A DNA stretch of 10,975 nt from positions 1 through 10,975 of the forward strand of contig CAJBSR010000420.1 of NCBI GenBank assembly GCA_903958285.1, written 5' to 3'. The DNA comes from an uncultured Sphingomonadales bacterium (GTDB taxonomy: Bacteria; Pseudomonadota; Alphaproteobacteria; Sphingomonadales; Sphingomonadaceae). The first letter of the stretch is position 1; every line of letters begins with the position of its first letter. Below the pieces are notes generated by a model, which worked only from the letters and a program-made list of their open reading frames with translations, did no database searches and was not told the DNA's origin. Shown piece by piece: positions 4,611 through 10,975 of this stretch. Position numbers and translations under genes: made by a program.

Positions 4611-6721
4611 TGGGTCGCTTCACCCTTCCCGCTTGGGTCATTTCGGCGCGCAGCGGCGTGCTGCCCATCGCAATTCTCATGCTCGTCATGCTGATGATCG
4701 TGCCTGTTCCGGCCGTCCTGCTGGATATCGGGTTCATCGCCAACATCGTTATTTCAATGGCGGTGCTCATGGTGGCGCTCAACGCTGCCAAGCCGCTCGA
4801 TTTCTCGGCCTTCCCGACGGTCCTGCTGCTCGCCACCATTGCCCGCTTGGCACTGAACGTCGCCTCCACCCGCGTCGTGCTTGTCCATGGTCATGAGGGG
4901 CCCGCGGCAGCGGGGCACGTCATTGAAGCGTTCGGTAACTTCCTGATTGGCGGCGACTTCATTGTCGGCATTTTCGTTTTTGCGGTGCTGCTTGTCATCA
5001 ATCTGGTGGTCATCACCAAGGGCGCCGGCCGCGTGTCCGAAGTGTCGGCACGGTTCACGCTCGACGCGCTGCCCGGCAAGCAGATGGCGATCGATGCCGA
5101 TCTGAATGCTGGCCTGATGACGCCCGACGAAGCCAAAGCCAGGCGGCATGAGGTCGGGACAGAAGCCGACTTTTACGGATCAATGGACGGTGCCTCCAAA
5201 TTCGTAAAAGGCGACGCGATTGCCGGCCTGATCATCCTGTTCGTCAACATTGTCGGCGGCATCATTCTTGGCGTTGTCAGCCACAATCTGGCCCTGTCAG
5301 AAGCGGCGCGCACCTACACCATGCTCGCCATCGGCGATGCGCTGGTTGCGCAGGTTCCCGCACTCTTGCTGTCCATCGCCGCTGCCGCCATCGTCACCCG
5401 CGTTTCCTCGCCGTTCGACTTGTCGGGCCAGATCGGCAGCCAGTTCGGCGCCTCGCGCGCTTGGGCGCCTGTTGCCGGGATCATGACCGTCCTCGGACTG
5501 ATCCCCGGCATGCCGCATCTCATCATCCTGCCGGCCGCTGCGATCTGCGGCGGCATTTACTGGATGCTGCGCCAGAAGGAGCGCACGCAGATCATCGCTC
5601 CGCCGCCCATGCCCGTGTCGGAACCTCTGCATCATATATCGTGGAACGATGTGAGCGATGCCGCCCCGATCACGGTGGAGCTCGGCTACGGCCTCGTCGA
5701 GATGGTCGATGACCGCAAGGGTGCGCCGCTCATGGCCCGCATCACCGGCATCCGCCGCCAGCTGTCGCGCGAACTCGGCTTTGTCCTGCCGCTTGTGAAG
5801 GTGAAGGATAACCTCTCCATCGAGGGCAACGCCTATCGCATCACCGTCGCAGGCGTCGTGATGGGGGAAGACATGGCCTATGCGCGCGATCTGCTCGCCC
5901 TCGATAGCGGCGATTGCGAAAAGCAGCTGCCGGGCCGGTCTGTCAAAGACCCTTGCTTCGGCCTCGATGCCGTCTGGATTTCAGCCGATCAGCGCAATGA
6001 GGCGGTGGTGGCCGGATACACGGTCGTTGACGCCCCTACAGTCATCGCCACGCACCTCAATGCGCTCGTCACCGGCAGTGCGGCTGAACTCTTTGGCCTC
6101 GATGAAGCACAGGGCCTTGTCGAAGCGCTGAAGGACAATTTCCCCCAACTGGCGGCAGGTCTGTCTCCCCAGCCTTACAGCACAGCCCAGATTGCCGCTG
6201 TCTGCCGTTCAATGCTGGTCGAACGCGTGCCGCTGAAGGACTTCCGCCGCATCGCAGAGGCGATGGTGGAGGTCGGCGCGCTCGGCCTCGACCAGACGGG
6301 CATTATCGAATCCGTCCGCCAGAGGATCGGCGCGCTGATTGTGCAGACCATCGTGCCATCGCGGATGCCGCTGCCCGTCATTACCTTTGATCCGGAACTG
6401 GAAGCGCTGCTGGCGCAGGCCGTCCGGGCCGGACCACAGGCGCTTTACCCCTTTGAGCCTGCGCTTTCCAATCGATTGGTCTCTTCGGTCCGGGATGCGG
6501 TGCAGCCGCTGCTGATGGCCGCGCGCAGCGTGGCCGTGGTGACGGCGCCAGCCATCCGACCGGCCGTATCTCGCCTGCTCCGCGCCCAAATGGCCGAACT
6601 GCCGGTCCTGTCCGTTCTCGAAATCCCTGAAACCAAGACGATCGACGTCATCGCCGTCGTCGGCGGAGCCCATGGCTCTGTCGCAGCGCTGTCGGACATG
6701 ACCGACGAGGAAAGAAGCTGA
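4610..6721 (+). CDS. flhA: Flagellar export gate protein FlhA
   Basis: FlhA is the large inner-membrane component of the flagellar type III export gate. It couples proton flow to export and binds chaperone-substrate complexes through its cytoplasmic domain. At 703 residues it is full length. Hydrophobic segments fill about residues 17-135 and 203-325. The family signature FPTVLLLATIARLALNVAST is at 68-87. The cytoplasmic FHIPEP loop follows (RVSEVSARFTLDALPGKQMA at 141-160, then IDADLNAGLM and KGDAIAG), with the conserved Asp at 202. The soluble C-terminal domain runs from about 335 to the end. It overlaps the preceding and following genes by single bases (TAATG and TGATG), so all three genes should be translated from one message. 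Confidence 0.97.
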   Translation: MGRFTLPAWVISARSGVLPIAILMLVMLMIVPVPAVLLDIGFIANIVISMAVLMVALNAAKPLDFSAFPTVLLLATIARLALNVASTRVVLVHGHEGPAAAGHVIEAFGNFLIGGDFIVGIFVFAVLLVINLVVITKGAGRVSEVSARFTLDALPGKQMAIDADLNAGLMTPDEAKARRHEVGTEADFYGSMDGASKFVKGDAIAGLIILFVNIVGGIILGVVSHNLALSEAARTYTMLAIGDALVAQVPALLLSIAAAAIVTRVSSPFDLSGQIGSQFGASRAWAPVAGIMTVLGLIPGMPHLIILPAAAICGGIYWMLRQKERTQIIAPPPMPVSEPLHHISWNDVSDAAPITVELGYGLVEMVDDRKGAPLMARITGIRRQLSRELGFVLPLVKVKDNLSIEGNAYRITVAGVVMGEDMAYARDLLALDSGDCEKQLPGRSVKDPCFGLDAVWISADQRNEAVVAGYTVVDAPTVIATHLNALVTGSAAELFGLDEAQGLVEALKDNFPQLAAGLSPQPYSTAQIAAVCRSMLVERVPLKDFRRIAEAMVEVGALGLDQTGIIESVRQRIGALIVQTIVPSRMPLPVITFDPELEALLAQAVRAGPQALYPFEPALSNRLVSSVRDAVQPLLMAARSVAVVTAPAIRPAVSRLLRAQMAELPVLSVLEIPETKTIDVIAVVGGAHGSVAALSDMTDEERS

Positions 6722-7446
6722 TGTTGCAACAACCCATCACCCCTGCCCAGCGCTATGCCGCAACCGATGTTGAGGCGCTGGTCCAGCAGTCCATTCCCCT
6801 CGTGCGCCGCATCGCCTGGCACGTCCATGCCCGCATCGCCTCTGCCATTGAGGTCGAAGACCTGATCCAGATCGGGATGATCGCGCTGGTTGAGGCGTCA
6901 CGCACCTATGAAGATCGCGGCCACGCCTTTTCCACCTATGCGTCCATGCGCATCCGGGGCGCCATGATCGACCATCTCCGTCGAGAGGCAAAGGTGGCGC
7001 GGTCCGCCATTGCCAAGCGGCGCGAGGTCGAAAAGGTCCGCAGGGTTCTGGAACAAAATCTCATGCGTGCGCCCAATGACATCGAAATGGCCGAAGCGCT
7101 CGAGATGGATATCCGCGCCTATCAGGACATGAACGCGACCATCCAGCCCATCCGTGACGAGGCCATTGACGAAGCCTATTCAGACCATCTGATGGACTTT
7201 GCCGATCAGGGCGAACGCGCAGATCAGGCGATGGAACGCGAACAGATGGCGGCCGCGTTAAAGTTGGCCATCGACAAGCTCAATGAGCGGGAACAGATGA
7301 TCCTCCAACTCTATTTCGTGGAGGAGCTCAACCTTGATGAAATCGGCCAGGTGCTCGGCGTCGGCGCTGCCCGCGTCTGCCAGATCAAGAAATCAGCGCT
7401 GACCAAGGTTCGTGCCATCATGGTCGCGGAAGAAGACTACGCCTAA
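6721..7446 (+). CDS. fliA: Flagellar sigma factor FliA (sigma-28)
   Basis: FliA directs RNA polymerase to late flagellar genes such as flagellin and motor/chemotaxis genes. The 241-residue protein has region 2 at about residues 15-90, including EVEDLIQIGMIALVEASRTYEDRGHAFSTYASMRIRGAMIDHLRR (44-88). Region 3 follows, and region 4 with its helix-turn-helix starts at 187 (LNEREQMILQLYFVEELNLDEIGQVLGVGAARVCQIKKSAL). Short length and absence of region 1.1 fit the sigma-28 group. AGGA in the flhA end serves as ribosome binding site, and the ATG overlaps the flhA stop. No promoter of its own is visible; expression probably comes from the sigma-54 promoter 2.9 kb upstream. FlgM encoded in this window is its expected partner. 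Confidence 0.95.
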   Translation: MLQQPITPAQRYAATDVEALVQQSIPLVRRIAWHVHARIASAIEVEDLIQIGMIALVEASRTYEDRGHAFSTYASMRIRGAMIDHLRREAKVARSAIAKRREVEKVRRVLEQNLMRAPNDIEMAEALEMDIRAYQDMNATIQPIRDEAIDEAYSDHLMDFADQGERADQAMEREQMAAALKLAIDKLNEREQMILQLYFVEELNLDEIGQVLGVGAARVCQIKKSALTKVRAIMVAEEDYA

Positions 7447-8066
7447 GCGAAGCTCGCCTTAATCCCGTCAATCACGAACTGTGCCGCCAGCGCCGCCAGA
7501 ATGACGCCGAGGATCCGCGTGATCATCGCTTCAATCCGATAGCCTAGGAAGGTCATCAACGGCCCGGCCGCCAGCAGGGCGAACATGTTGACGATCAAAA
7601 TCACGGCGAGTGCGCCGAACACGACGAGGCTCTGCTCCATCCCGCTTGATTTCGATGTCATCAGCATAACGGACGCAATGGAGCCCGGCCCCGCGATCAT
7701 CGGGATTGCCATTGGGAAGATGGAAATATCCTCATGCTCGGGATGCGCCTTTACGTCCTCGACACGATGTTCCCGCCGCTCGGTCCGCTTTTCAAACACC
7801 ATCTCAAGCGCGATGATGAACAGCATGATACCGCCGGCCACGCGGAAGGCATCGAGGCTGATCCCAAGCGCGCCGAGAAACGCCTCCCCAAAGACGGCGA
7901 AGAGATAGAGGACCAACGCCGCGACAAATGTCGAGCGCAGCGCCATCGCCCGACGGTGTTCGGGCGGCGATCCGGCCGTGAGGCTTGCAAAAATGGGCGC
8001 ACATCCCGGCGGGTCGATGACGACAAAGAACGTCACCAGCGCCGAGATGAAGAGCTCCACCAGCAT
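7443..8066 (-). CDS. MarC family integral membrane protein
   Basis: This is a 207-residue polytopic membrane protein with about six hydrophobic segments. Typical MarC family features are FFVVIDPPGCAPIFASLT near the N-terminus (about 13-30), the FRVAGGIMLFIIALEMVF segment, and the central FPMAIPMIAGPGSIASVML block. A charged loop (EKRTERREHRVEDVKAHPEHED) separates the two halves. The family's transport function is not established; the old link to multiple antibiotic resistance was withdrawn, so no substrate should be inferred. It is the last gene of the leftward operon, starting four bases after the folD stop. Its TAG stop overlaps the fliA stop codon on the other strand. Confidence 0.92.
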   Translation of the reverse strand: MLVELFISALVTFFVVIDPPGCAPIFASLTAGSPPEHRRAMALRSTFVAALVLYLFAVFGEAFLGALGISLDAFRVAGGIMLFIIALEMVFEKRTERREHRVEDVKAHPEHEDISIFPMAIPMIAGPGSIASVMLMTSKSSGMEQSLVVFGALAVILIVNMFALLAAGPLMTFLGYRIEAMITRILGVILAALAAQFVIDGIKASFA

Positions 8067-8070
8067 GGCG

Positions 8071-8961
8071 TCAGAGCCCTGCTTCCGGCGTCAGGCCAAG
8101 CCGTGCGCGCGCCGCGACAACGGTGTTGCGCAAAAGGACAGCAATCGTCATCGGGCCGACGCCGCCGGGCACCGGGGTGATGGCAGAGGCTTGGGCAGCA
8201 GCTTCATCAAAGGCAACATCCCCGACAAGGCGCGTCTTGCCCTCAGCGCCAGGCACGCGGTTGATGCCCACATCAATAACGACGGCGCCGGGCTTGATCC
8301 AGTCGCCCTTCACCATTTCCGGACGACCCACCGCTGCAACGACGATATCAGCGCGGCGGACAACCTCCGGCAAATCCTTGGTGCGGCTGTGCGCGATGGT
8401 GACGGTGCAGCTTTCCCCCAGCAGCAATTGCGCCATCGGTTTGCCCACAATGTTCGACCGACCGATGACGACGGCATTCATGCCTGTGAGGTCGCCAAGT
8501 TGATCCTTGAGCAGCATCAAACAGCCAAGCGGCGTGCAGGGGACGAGCGCATCCTCCCCCACAGCAAGGCGCCCGGCGTTGACGACGTGGAAACCGTCGA
8601 CGTCCTTGGCCGGATCAATCGTGCCAATGACCGCCTTATCGTCAATCTGCGACGGCAGCGGAAGCTGGACGAGGATACCGTCCACCTTGTCGTCAGCATT
8701 CAGGCTCTTCACGAGCGCAATCAGCTCTTCCTGTGACGCTGTTTCAGGCAGACGATGTTCGATGCTCTCCATGCCGGCTTCGCGGCAGGCTTTGCCCTTG
8801 GAACGGACGTAGACGGAAGACGCAGGATCTTCCCCGACCAGAACCACGACCAGTCCGGGCGCGCGGCCCGCATCTGCCTGAAACCGCTTGGCCGCATCAG
8901 CCACACGGCCGCGCAAACCTTCGGCAAAGGCTTTTCCATCAATCAAAGTCGCGGACATCAT
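8071..8961 (-). CDS. folD: Bifunctional methylenetetrahydrofolate dehydrogenase / cyclohydrolase FolD
   Basis: FolD interconverts 5,10-methylene-THF, methenyl-THF and 10-formyl-THF in the cytoplasm, supplying one-carbon units for purines, thymidylate and formyl-Met-tRNA. The 296-residue protein is full length. Visible signatures are [17 protein letters not shown] with the catalytic Tyr51 and Lys55, [25 protein letters not shown], the dinucleotide-binding [15 protein letters not shown] and the C-terminal [15 protein letters not shown]. Two adjacent ATGs (8961 and 8958) could start it. The first overlaps the stop of the preceding DUF167 gene as ATGA and is chosen on that ground; the second gives MSATLIDG. 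It is the third gene of a yggT-DUF167-folD-marC operon. Confidence 0.97.
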   Translation of the reverse strand: MMSATLIDGKAFAEGLRGRVADAAKRFQADAGRAPGLVVVLVGEDPASSVYVRSKGKACREAGMESIEHRLPETASQEELIALVKSLNADDKVDGILVQLPLPSQIDDKAVIGTIDPAKDVDGFHVVNAGRLAVGEDALVPCTPLGCLMLLKDQLGDLTGMNAVVIGRSNIVGKPMAQLLLGESCTVTIAHSRTKDLPEVVRRADIVVAAVGRPEMVKGDWIKPGAVVIDVGINRVPGAEGKTRLVGDVAFDEAAAQASAITPVPGGVGPMTIAVLLRNTVVAARARLGLTPEAGL

Positions 8962-9278
8962 TCCTCCAGCATTACGTTGCGGGCAACGGCTTCCAATTGC
9001 GCCGGATTACCCAATATTCGAAAGCGCTTTAGCCGCGCTGTGGCCCCGCTGACCAGTATTACGTCACGCGCGGGCACTCCAAAATAAACTGCCAAAACTT
9101 TGGCCACTGCCTTGGTCGCCTTGCCGTCATCAGGCGGTGCGGAGACACGGACGGACAACCAGCGCGCACCGGCGGCATCGGTCTTGGCTCCATCGACGCT
9201 ATCGCGCCCCGCTTTTGGGGTGGCGCGCACAGACACGTCGATCCCGTCGGGCAAAAGCTTCCAGAAAGGACCCGTCAC
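8958..9278 (-). CDS. yggU: DUF167 / YggU family protein (GTG start)
   Basis: This small cytoplasmic protein of 106 residues has the DUF167 fold of unknown biochemical role. The diagnostic core is [16 protein letters not shown] (about 15-30), [49 protein letters not shown] (about 40-88), which matches the family pattern of a P.dGkAN-like helix followed by a G..sr.K.v strand. Here the usual Asn after GKA is Thr. The start is GTG at 9278, overlapping the preceding yggT stop as GTGA, which implies coupling. Neighbouring YggT and DUF167 genes are a widespread pairing. Confidence 0.92.
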   Translation of the reverse strand: MTGPFWKLLPDGIDVSVRATPKAGRDSVDGAKTDAAGARWLSVRVSAPPDDGKATKAVAKVLAVYFGVPARDVILVSGATARLKRFRILGNPAQLEAVARNVMLEE

Positions 9279-9568
9279 ATCCCTAAGGCGGAATATTGCA
9301 CTTCAACCAGCACACGATCGATAATGGCCAGACCGACCAGAACGACCAGCGGCGACAGATCAAGCCCGCCAAAGTCCGGCAAGATCTTGCGGATCGGGCG
9401 GTAAAGCGGCTCGGTCATACGGTCCAGCGTGCCCCAGATCTGACGGACAAATTCATTGTGCGTGTTGATGACATTGAAGGCGATCAGCCAGGACATGATG
9501 GCCTGAACGATGATGATCCACCAAACGACGTTCAACAAGATCCGCAGGATATCGACGATCAGGTTCAT
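9275..9568 (-). CDS. yggT: YggT family membrane protein
   Basis: The gene encodes a 97-residue integral membrane protein of the YggT family, which is of uncertain function and often sits near cell-division or amino acid biosynthesis genes. Two hydrophobic segments are visible, at about residues 5-33 (ILRILLNVVWWIIIVQAIMSWLIAF) and 70-88 (SPLVVLVGLAIIDRVL). Between them lies the conserved loop TEPLYRPIRKILPDFGGLDLSP. The frame stays open upstream to 9670, but that extension is not membrane-like and has no family similarity, so the ATG at 9568 (MNLIVDIL) is chosen. The nearest Shine-Dalgarno match, GGAG, is 12 bases upstream, which is long. It is the first gene of the operon. Confidence 0.93.
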   Translation of the reverse strand: MNLIVDILRILLNVVWWIIIVQAIMSWLIAFNVINTHNEFVRQIWGTLDRMTEPLYRPIRKILPDFGGLDLSPLVVLVGLAIIDRVLVEVQYSALGM

Positions 9569-9577
9569 GGGACAAAC

Positions 9578-9654
9578 AAACTCCGAAGCAATTGAGCGCC
9601 CTATTTGCCGGAGTTTTGCTGCAGGAGCAATGCGGTGCACCTGCAACAGCAAAC
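9578..9654. repeat. Cluster of inverted repeats upstream of yggT
   Basis: Two overlapping inverted repeats lie here. AAACTCCG (9578-9585) pairs with CGGAGTTT (9609-9616) around 23 bases. TGCAGG (9620-9625) pairs with CCTGCA (9640-9645), and the flanks GTT(T)TGCTG and CAGCAAAC extend this imperfectly. Transcribed leftwards they would be in the yggT leader, with the likely yggT ribosome binding site inside one stem. I do not recognise a known riboswitch. The rest of the 9569-9816 gap shows no confident promoter. Confidence 0.4.
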
Positions 9655-9750
9655 GAATTGCGGACAACACAGCGAGGCCAGTTTTGTTTCACCGATGGGG
9701 GCCGGCGCATCGCAAATCAGCTGTGTTTGCGCCCAACCGTGTTTTTACGG

Positions 9751-9766
9751 CCTTGAGCGGTCAAGG
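9751..9766. repeat. Perfect inverted repeat ahead of the small orphan gene
   Basis: CCTTGA and TCAAGG flank a GCGG loop. No T-run follows on either strand, so it is not a convincing terminator. It overlaps a weak sigma-70-like pair (TTGAGC at 9753, 18-base spacer, TAATTT at 9777) upstream of the gene at 9817 and could be an operator. Confidence 0.35.
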
Positions 9767-9802
9767 AATGCAGCGCTAATTTGTTGGGATCGAAACCGAT
9801 TT

Positions 9803-9813
9803 GGGAGGGGGAG
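9803..9813 (+). promoter_or_regulatory. Strong ribosome binding site of the orphan small gene
   Basis: A purine run containing GGAGG (9804-9808) lies eight bases before the ATG at 9817. It favours that ATG over the TTG at 9781 that opens the longer frame. Confidence 0.75.
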
Positions 9814-9816
9814 CCG

Positions 9817-10053
9817 ATGTCCAGCTTCGTCAGGGAATTTGTGAAGATTGATGACCGCACGACACTCGATGACGCCATCGACGTGCTGATGGAGCTGCGT
9901 CGCGCGCTGCCGGAGGGGGCCAATGCGGAACTCCGGATGCGCGGCGACGACATCTTCGGCCGACACCTTTCAATTTGCTACATGCAGCCCAAGTCGCTCG
10001 AAGAAAGGGCGTCGGAGCTCCCCTACCGTCTCGCCGCCCGCGGCATGTGCTGA
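9817..10053 (+). CDS. Small hypothetical protein (78 aa)
   Basis: I do not recognise this protein. It is 78 residues, soluble and mixed in charge, with a likely helix at about residues 15-33 (TTLDDAIDVLMELRRALPEGA) followed by a strand-rich stretch AELRMRGDDIFGRHLSICYMQP (about 36-57) and a final helix around EERASELPYRL. There is no signal peptide or membrane segment. Cysteines occur at position 54 and as the last residue. A very strong ribosome binding site and clean start support a real gene. It stands alone: the upstream neighbour is divergent, and the downstream neighbour is convergent with its stop codon only three bases away. A small regulatory or binding protein is possible, but no function can be assigned. 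Confidence 0.75.
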   Translation: MSSFVREFVKIDDRTTLDDAIDVLMELRRALPEGANAELRMRGDDIFGRHLSICYMQPKSLEERASELPYRLAARGMC

Positions 10054-10056
10054 AGC

Positions 10057-10975
10057 CTAACGCCCGAAGTCTGTAACACTACTGGGTTGGGCAGAAGCCT
10101 TTGTGTCCAAGGATTCCAAACGGCGTTGCTGTTCCACGGCCTCAACCCGATGGGCGTGCGCCGGCGTGACAAGGGGGACGACGAGGCACACGCTTTGCGC
10201 CGGTAGCACATCGTGCCAATCCCGGATCAGTTGCTTGTAAGCGGAGCCCACCCGCCGGATATTCCGGTCTAGATCATAGAGGCCCAAGGCGTTCACGTTG
10301 CCGTTCTGCTCCCGCAGTGCCGTATCCCAATCGACCTGATCGGTCAGCGAATACCAGGTAAAGCCCACCGTCGGGATACCGATGTTGCGCAGACGAAGGA
10401 CGCTCGCCCATTCCTTCCACAACCAGTTGACCGCCTCATCCCCATTTGGCCCTTCGCGCAAATTGGTTTCCGTGTGCATTACCGGCAGGCCATAACGCCC
10501 GTAATATTGCCGCGTGATCTCGGTATAACCGAATACCTCACCAGAGGCGCAAGTGCTGCCGTCGGCATGGACGCGGTGCTCATTCGTCCAATAATAGTCG
10601 TTGCCCAAAATGCAGTGCTGCTTGAGCCTATTGCCAAGGAAGAAGTGATACTCCTCGCGCGTCATGCCGTTATCCATCAGATACTCGTACATGTCGCTGT
10701 TCACGCGCCGCCCGTAATTGAGATCAAGCGACAGGAAACGTTTGGCATTCAACGTTTCGGCAGGGCCAATCGCAGCCGGGCTGTCCGCATGATAATATTC
10801 GGACGACTCGCTTTGGATGAAGATCGCATCGGGCCGGCGTTTCAGGATTTCGCGCATCGCCATCACATTAGCTTTCACGATATGCTTGAGTGCTGTGACA
10901 AAGCCGAGGTCGGTCGTCAGCTGCTCATTCCACCAGCCATATTGCGCGGAAAAGACGGCGCAAATGAACATCTCA
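10057..10975 (-). CDS. GH1-like glycoside hydrolase, C-terminal part (N-terminus beyond right edge)
   Basis: The frame is open to the right edge, and the first in-window Met lies inside a conserved domain, so this is the C-terminal 305 or so codons of a larger enzyme. Numbering from the Met at 10971, YGWWNEQL carries an Asn-Glu pair (15-16) that could be the acid/base, and VMHTETN (164-170) carries E168 as the likely nucleophile. FTWYSLTDQVDWDTALRE (204-221) and GLYDLDRNIRRVGSAYKQLI resemble the GH1 C-terminal WSL.DN.EW and YKRT-like blocks. This suggests a retaining clan GH-A enzyme acting on a beta-glycoside; the substrate is unknown. The last 45 residues are low-complexity. A fused N-terminal domain cannot be excluded. 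Confidence 0.8.
   Translation of the reverse strand, partial: EMFICAVFSAQYGWWNEQLTTDLGFVTALKHIVKANVMAMREILKRRPDAIFIQSESSEYYHADSPAAIGPAETLNAKRFLSLDLNYGRRVNSDMYEYLMDNGMTREEYHFFLGNRLKQHCILGNDYYWTNEHRVHADGSTCASGEVFGYTEITRQYYGRYGLPVMHTETNLREGPNGDEAVNWLWKEWASVLRLRNIGIPTVGFTWYSLTDQVDWDTALREQNGNVNALGLYDLDRNIRRVGSAYKQLIRDWHDVLPAQSVCLVVPLVTPAHAHRVEAVEQQRRLESLDTKASAQPSSVTDFGR

Noticed and set aside
6815..6829. TGGCAC followed by TGCC inside fliA, resembling a sigma-54 site
   Set aside because: The -12 element does not match and it lies in conserved coding sequence of sigma region 2.
7409..7423. Minus-strand TGGCAC-N5-TTGG near the fliA 3' end
   Set aside because: The invariant GC of the -12 element is missing and it would only drive antisense RNA across fliA.
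7734..8736. Plus-strand open frames opposite marC and folD
   Set aside because: folD and marC are certain on the minus strand; the opposite frames translate to compositionally biased, unrecognisable sequence.
9569..9670. N-terminal extension of yggT
   Set aside because: The added residues are basic and not membrane-like, unlike family N-termini; the ATG at 9568 starts directly before the first membrane segment.

Overview
The window reads as a chromosomal segment of a GC-rich alphaproteobacterium. The likely order is Sphingomonadales or a close relative; this is inferred from the compact flagellar proteins, the gene order and the use of sigma-54 promoters together with a FliA/FlgM pair. There is no mobile element, CRISPR array, rRNA or tRNA. 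The left two thirds is a flagellar gene cluster and the right third is ordinary housekeeping.

Region 1 (1-2438, minus strand) is a tightly packed rod/hook operon, flgB-flgC-flgD-flgE-flgF. Stop and start codons overlap or nearly touch, and flgF runs off the left edge. FlgB, FlgD and FlgE are short compared with enteric homologues. FlgE seems to lack the outer hook domain and FlgD its whole C-terminal half.

Region 2 (2439-2662) is a divergent control region. It carries two perfect sigma-54 (-24/-12) promoters, one firing left into flgB and one right into flgA. A third promoter with the same core lies at 3783-3797, just after flgN.

Region 3 (2663-7446, plus strand) holds flgA (P-ring chaperone), flgM (anti-FliA factor), a small flgN-like chaperone gene, a lytic transglycosylase without a visible signal peptide, flhA (export gate) and fliA (flagellar sigma factor). 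The third sigma-54 promoter probably drives transglycosylase-flhA-fliA. This would place FliA synthesis under sigma-54 control, with FlgM holding FliA until it can be exported. A weak FliA-type promoter precedes flgM.

Region 4 (7443-9568, minus strand) is a housekeeping operon transcribed towards fliA: a YggT family membrane protein, a DUF167 (YggU) protein, folD (one-carbon folate metabolism) and a MarC family membrane protein. marC and fliA overlap tail to tail by 4 bases.

Region 5 (9569-10975) holds a structured 248-base intergenic stretch, a 78-residue orphan protein with a strong ribosome binding site, and the C-terminal part of a GH1-like glycoside hydrolase that enters from the right edge. 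I see no clearly new multi-gene system. The most notable signals are the three matching sigma-54 promoters, an inverted repeat that spans the predicted transcription start and ribosome binding site of the transglycosylase gene, and the shortened hook proteins.
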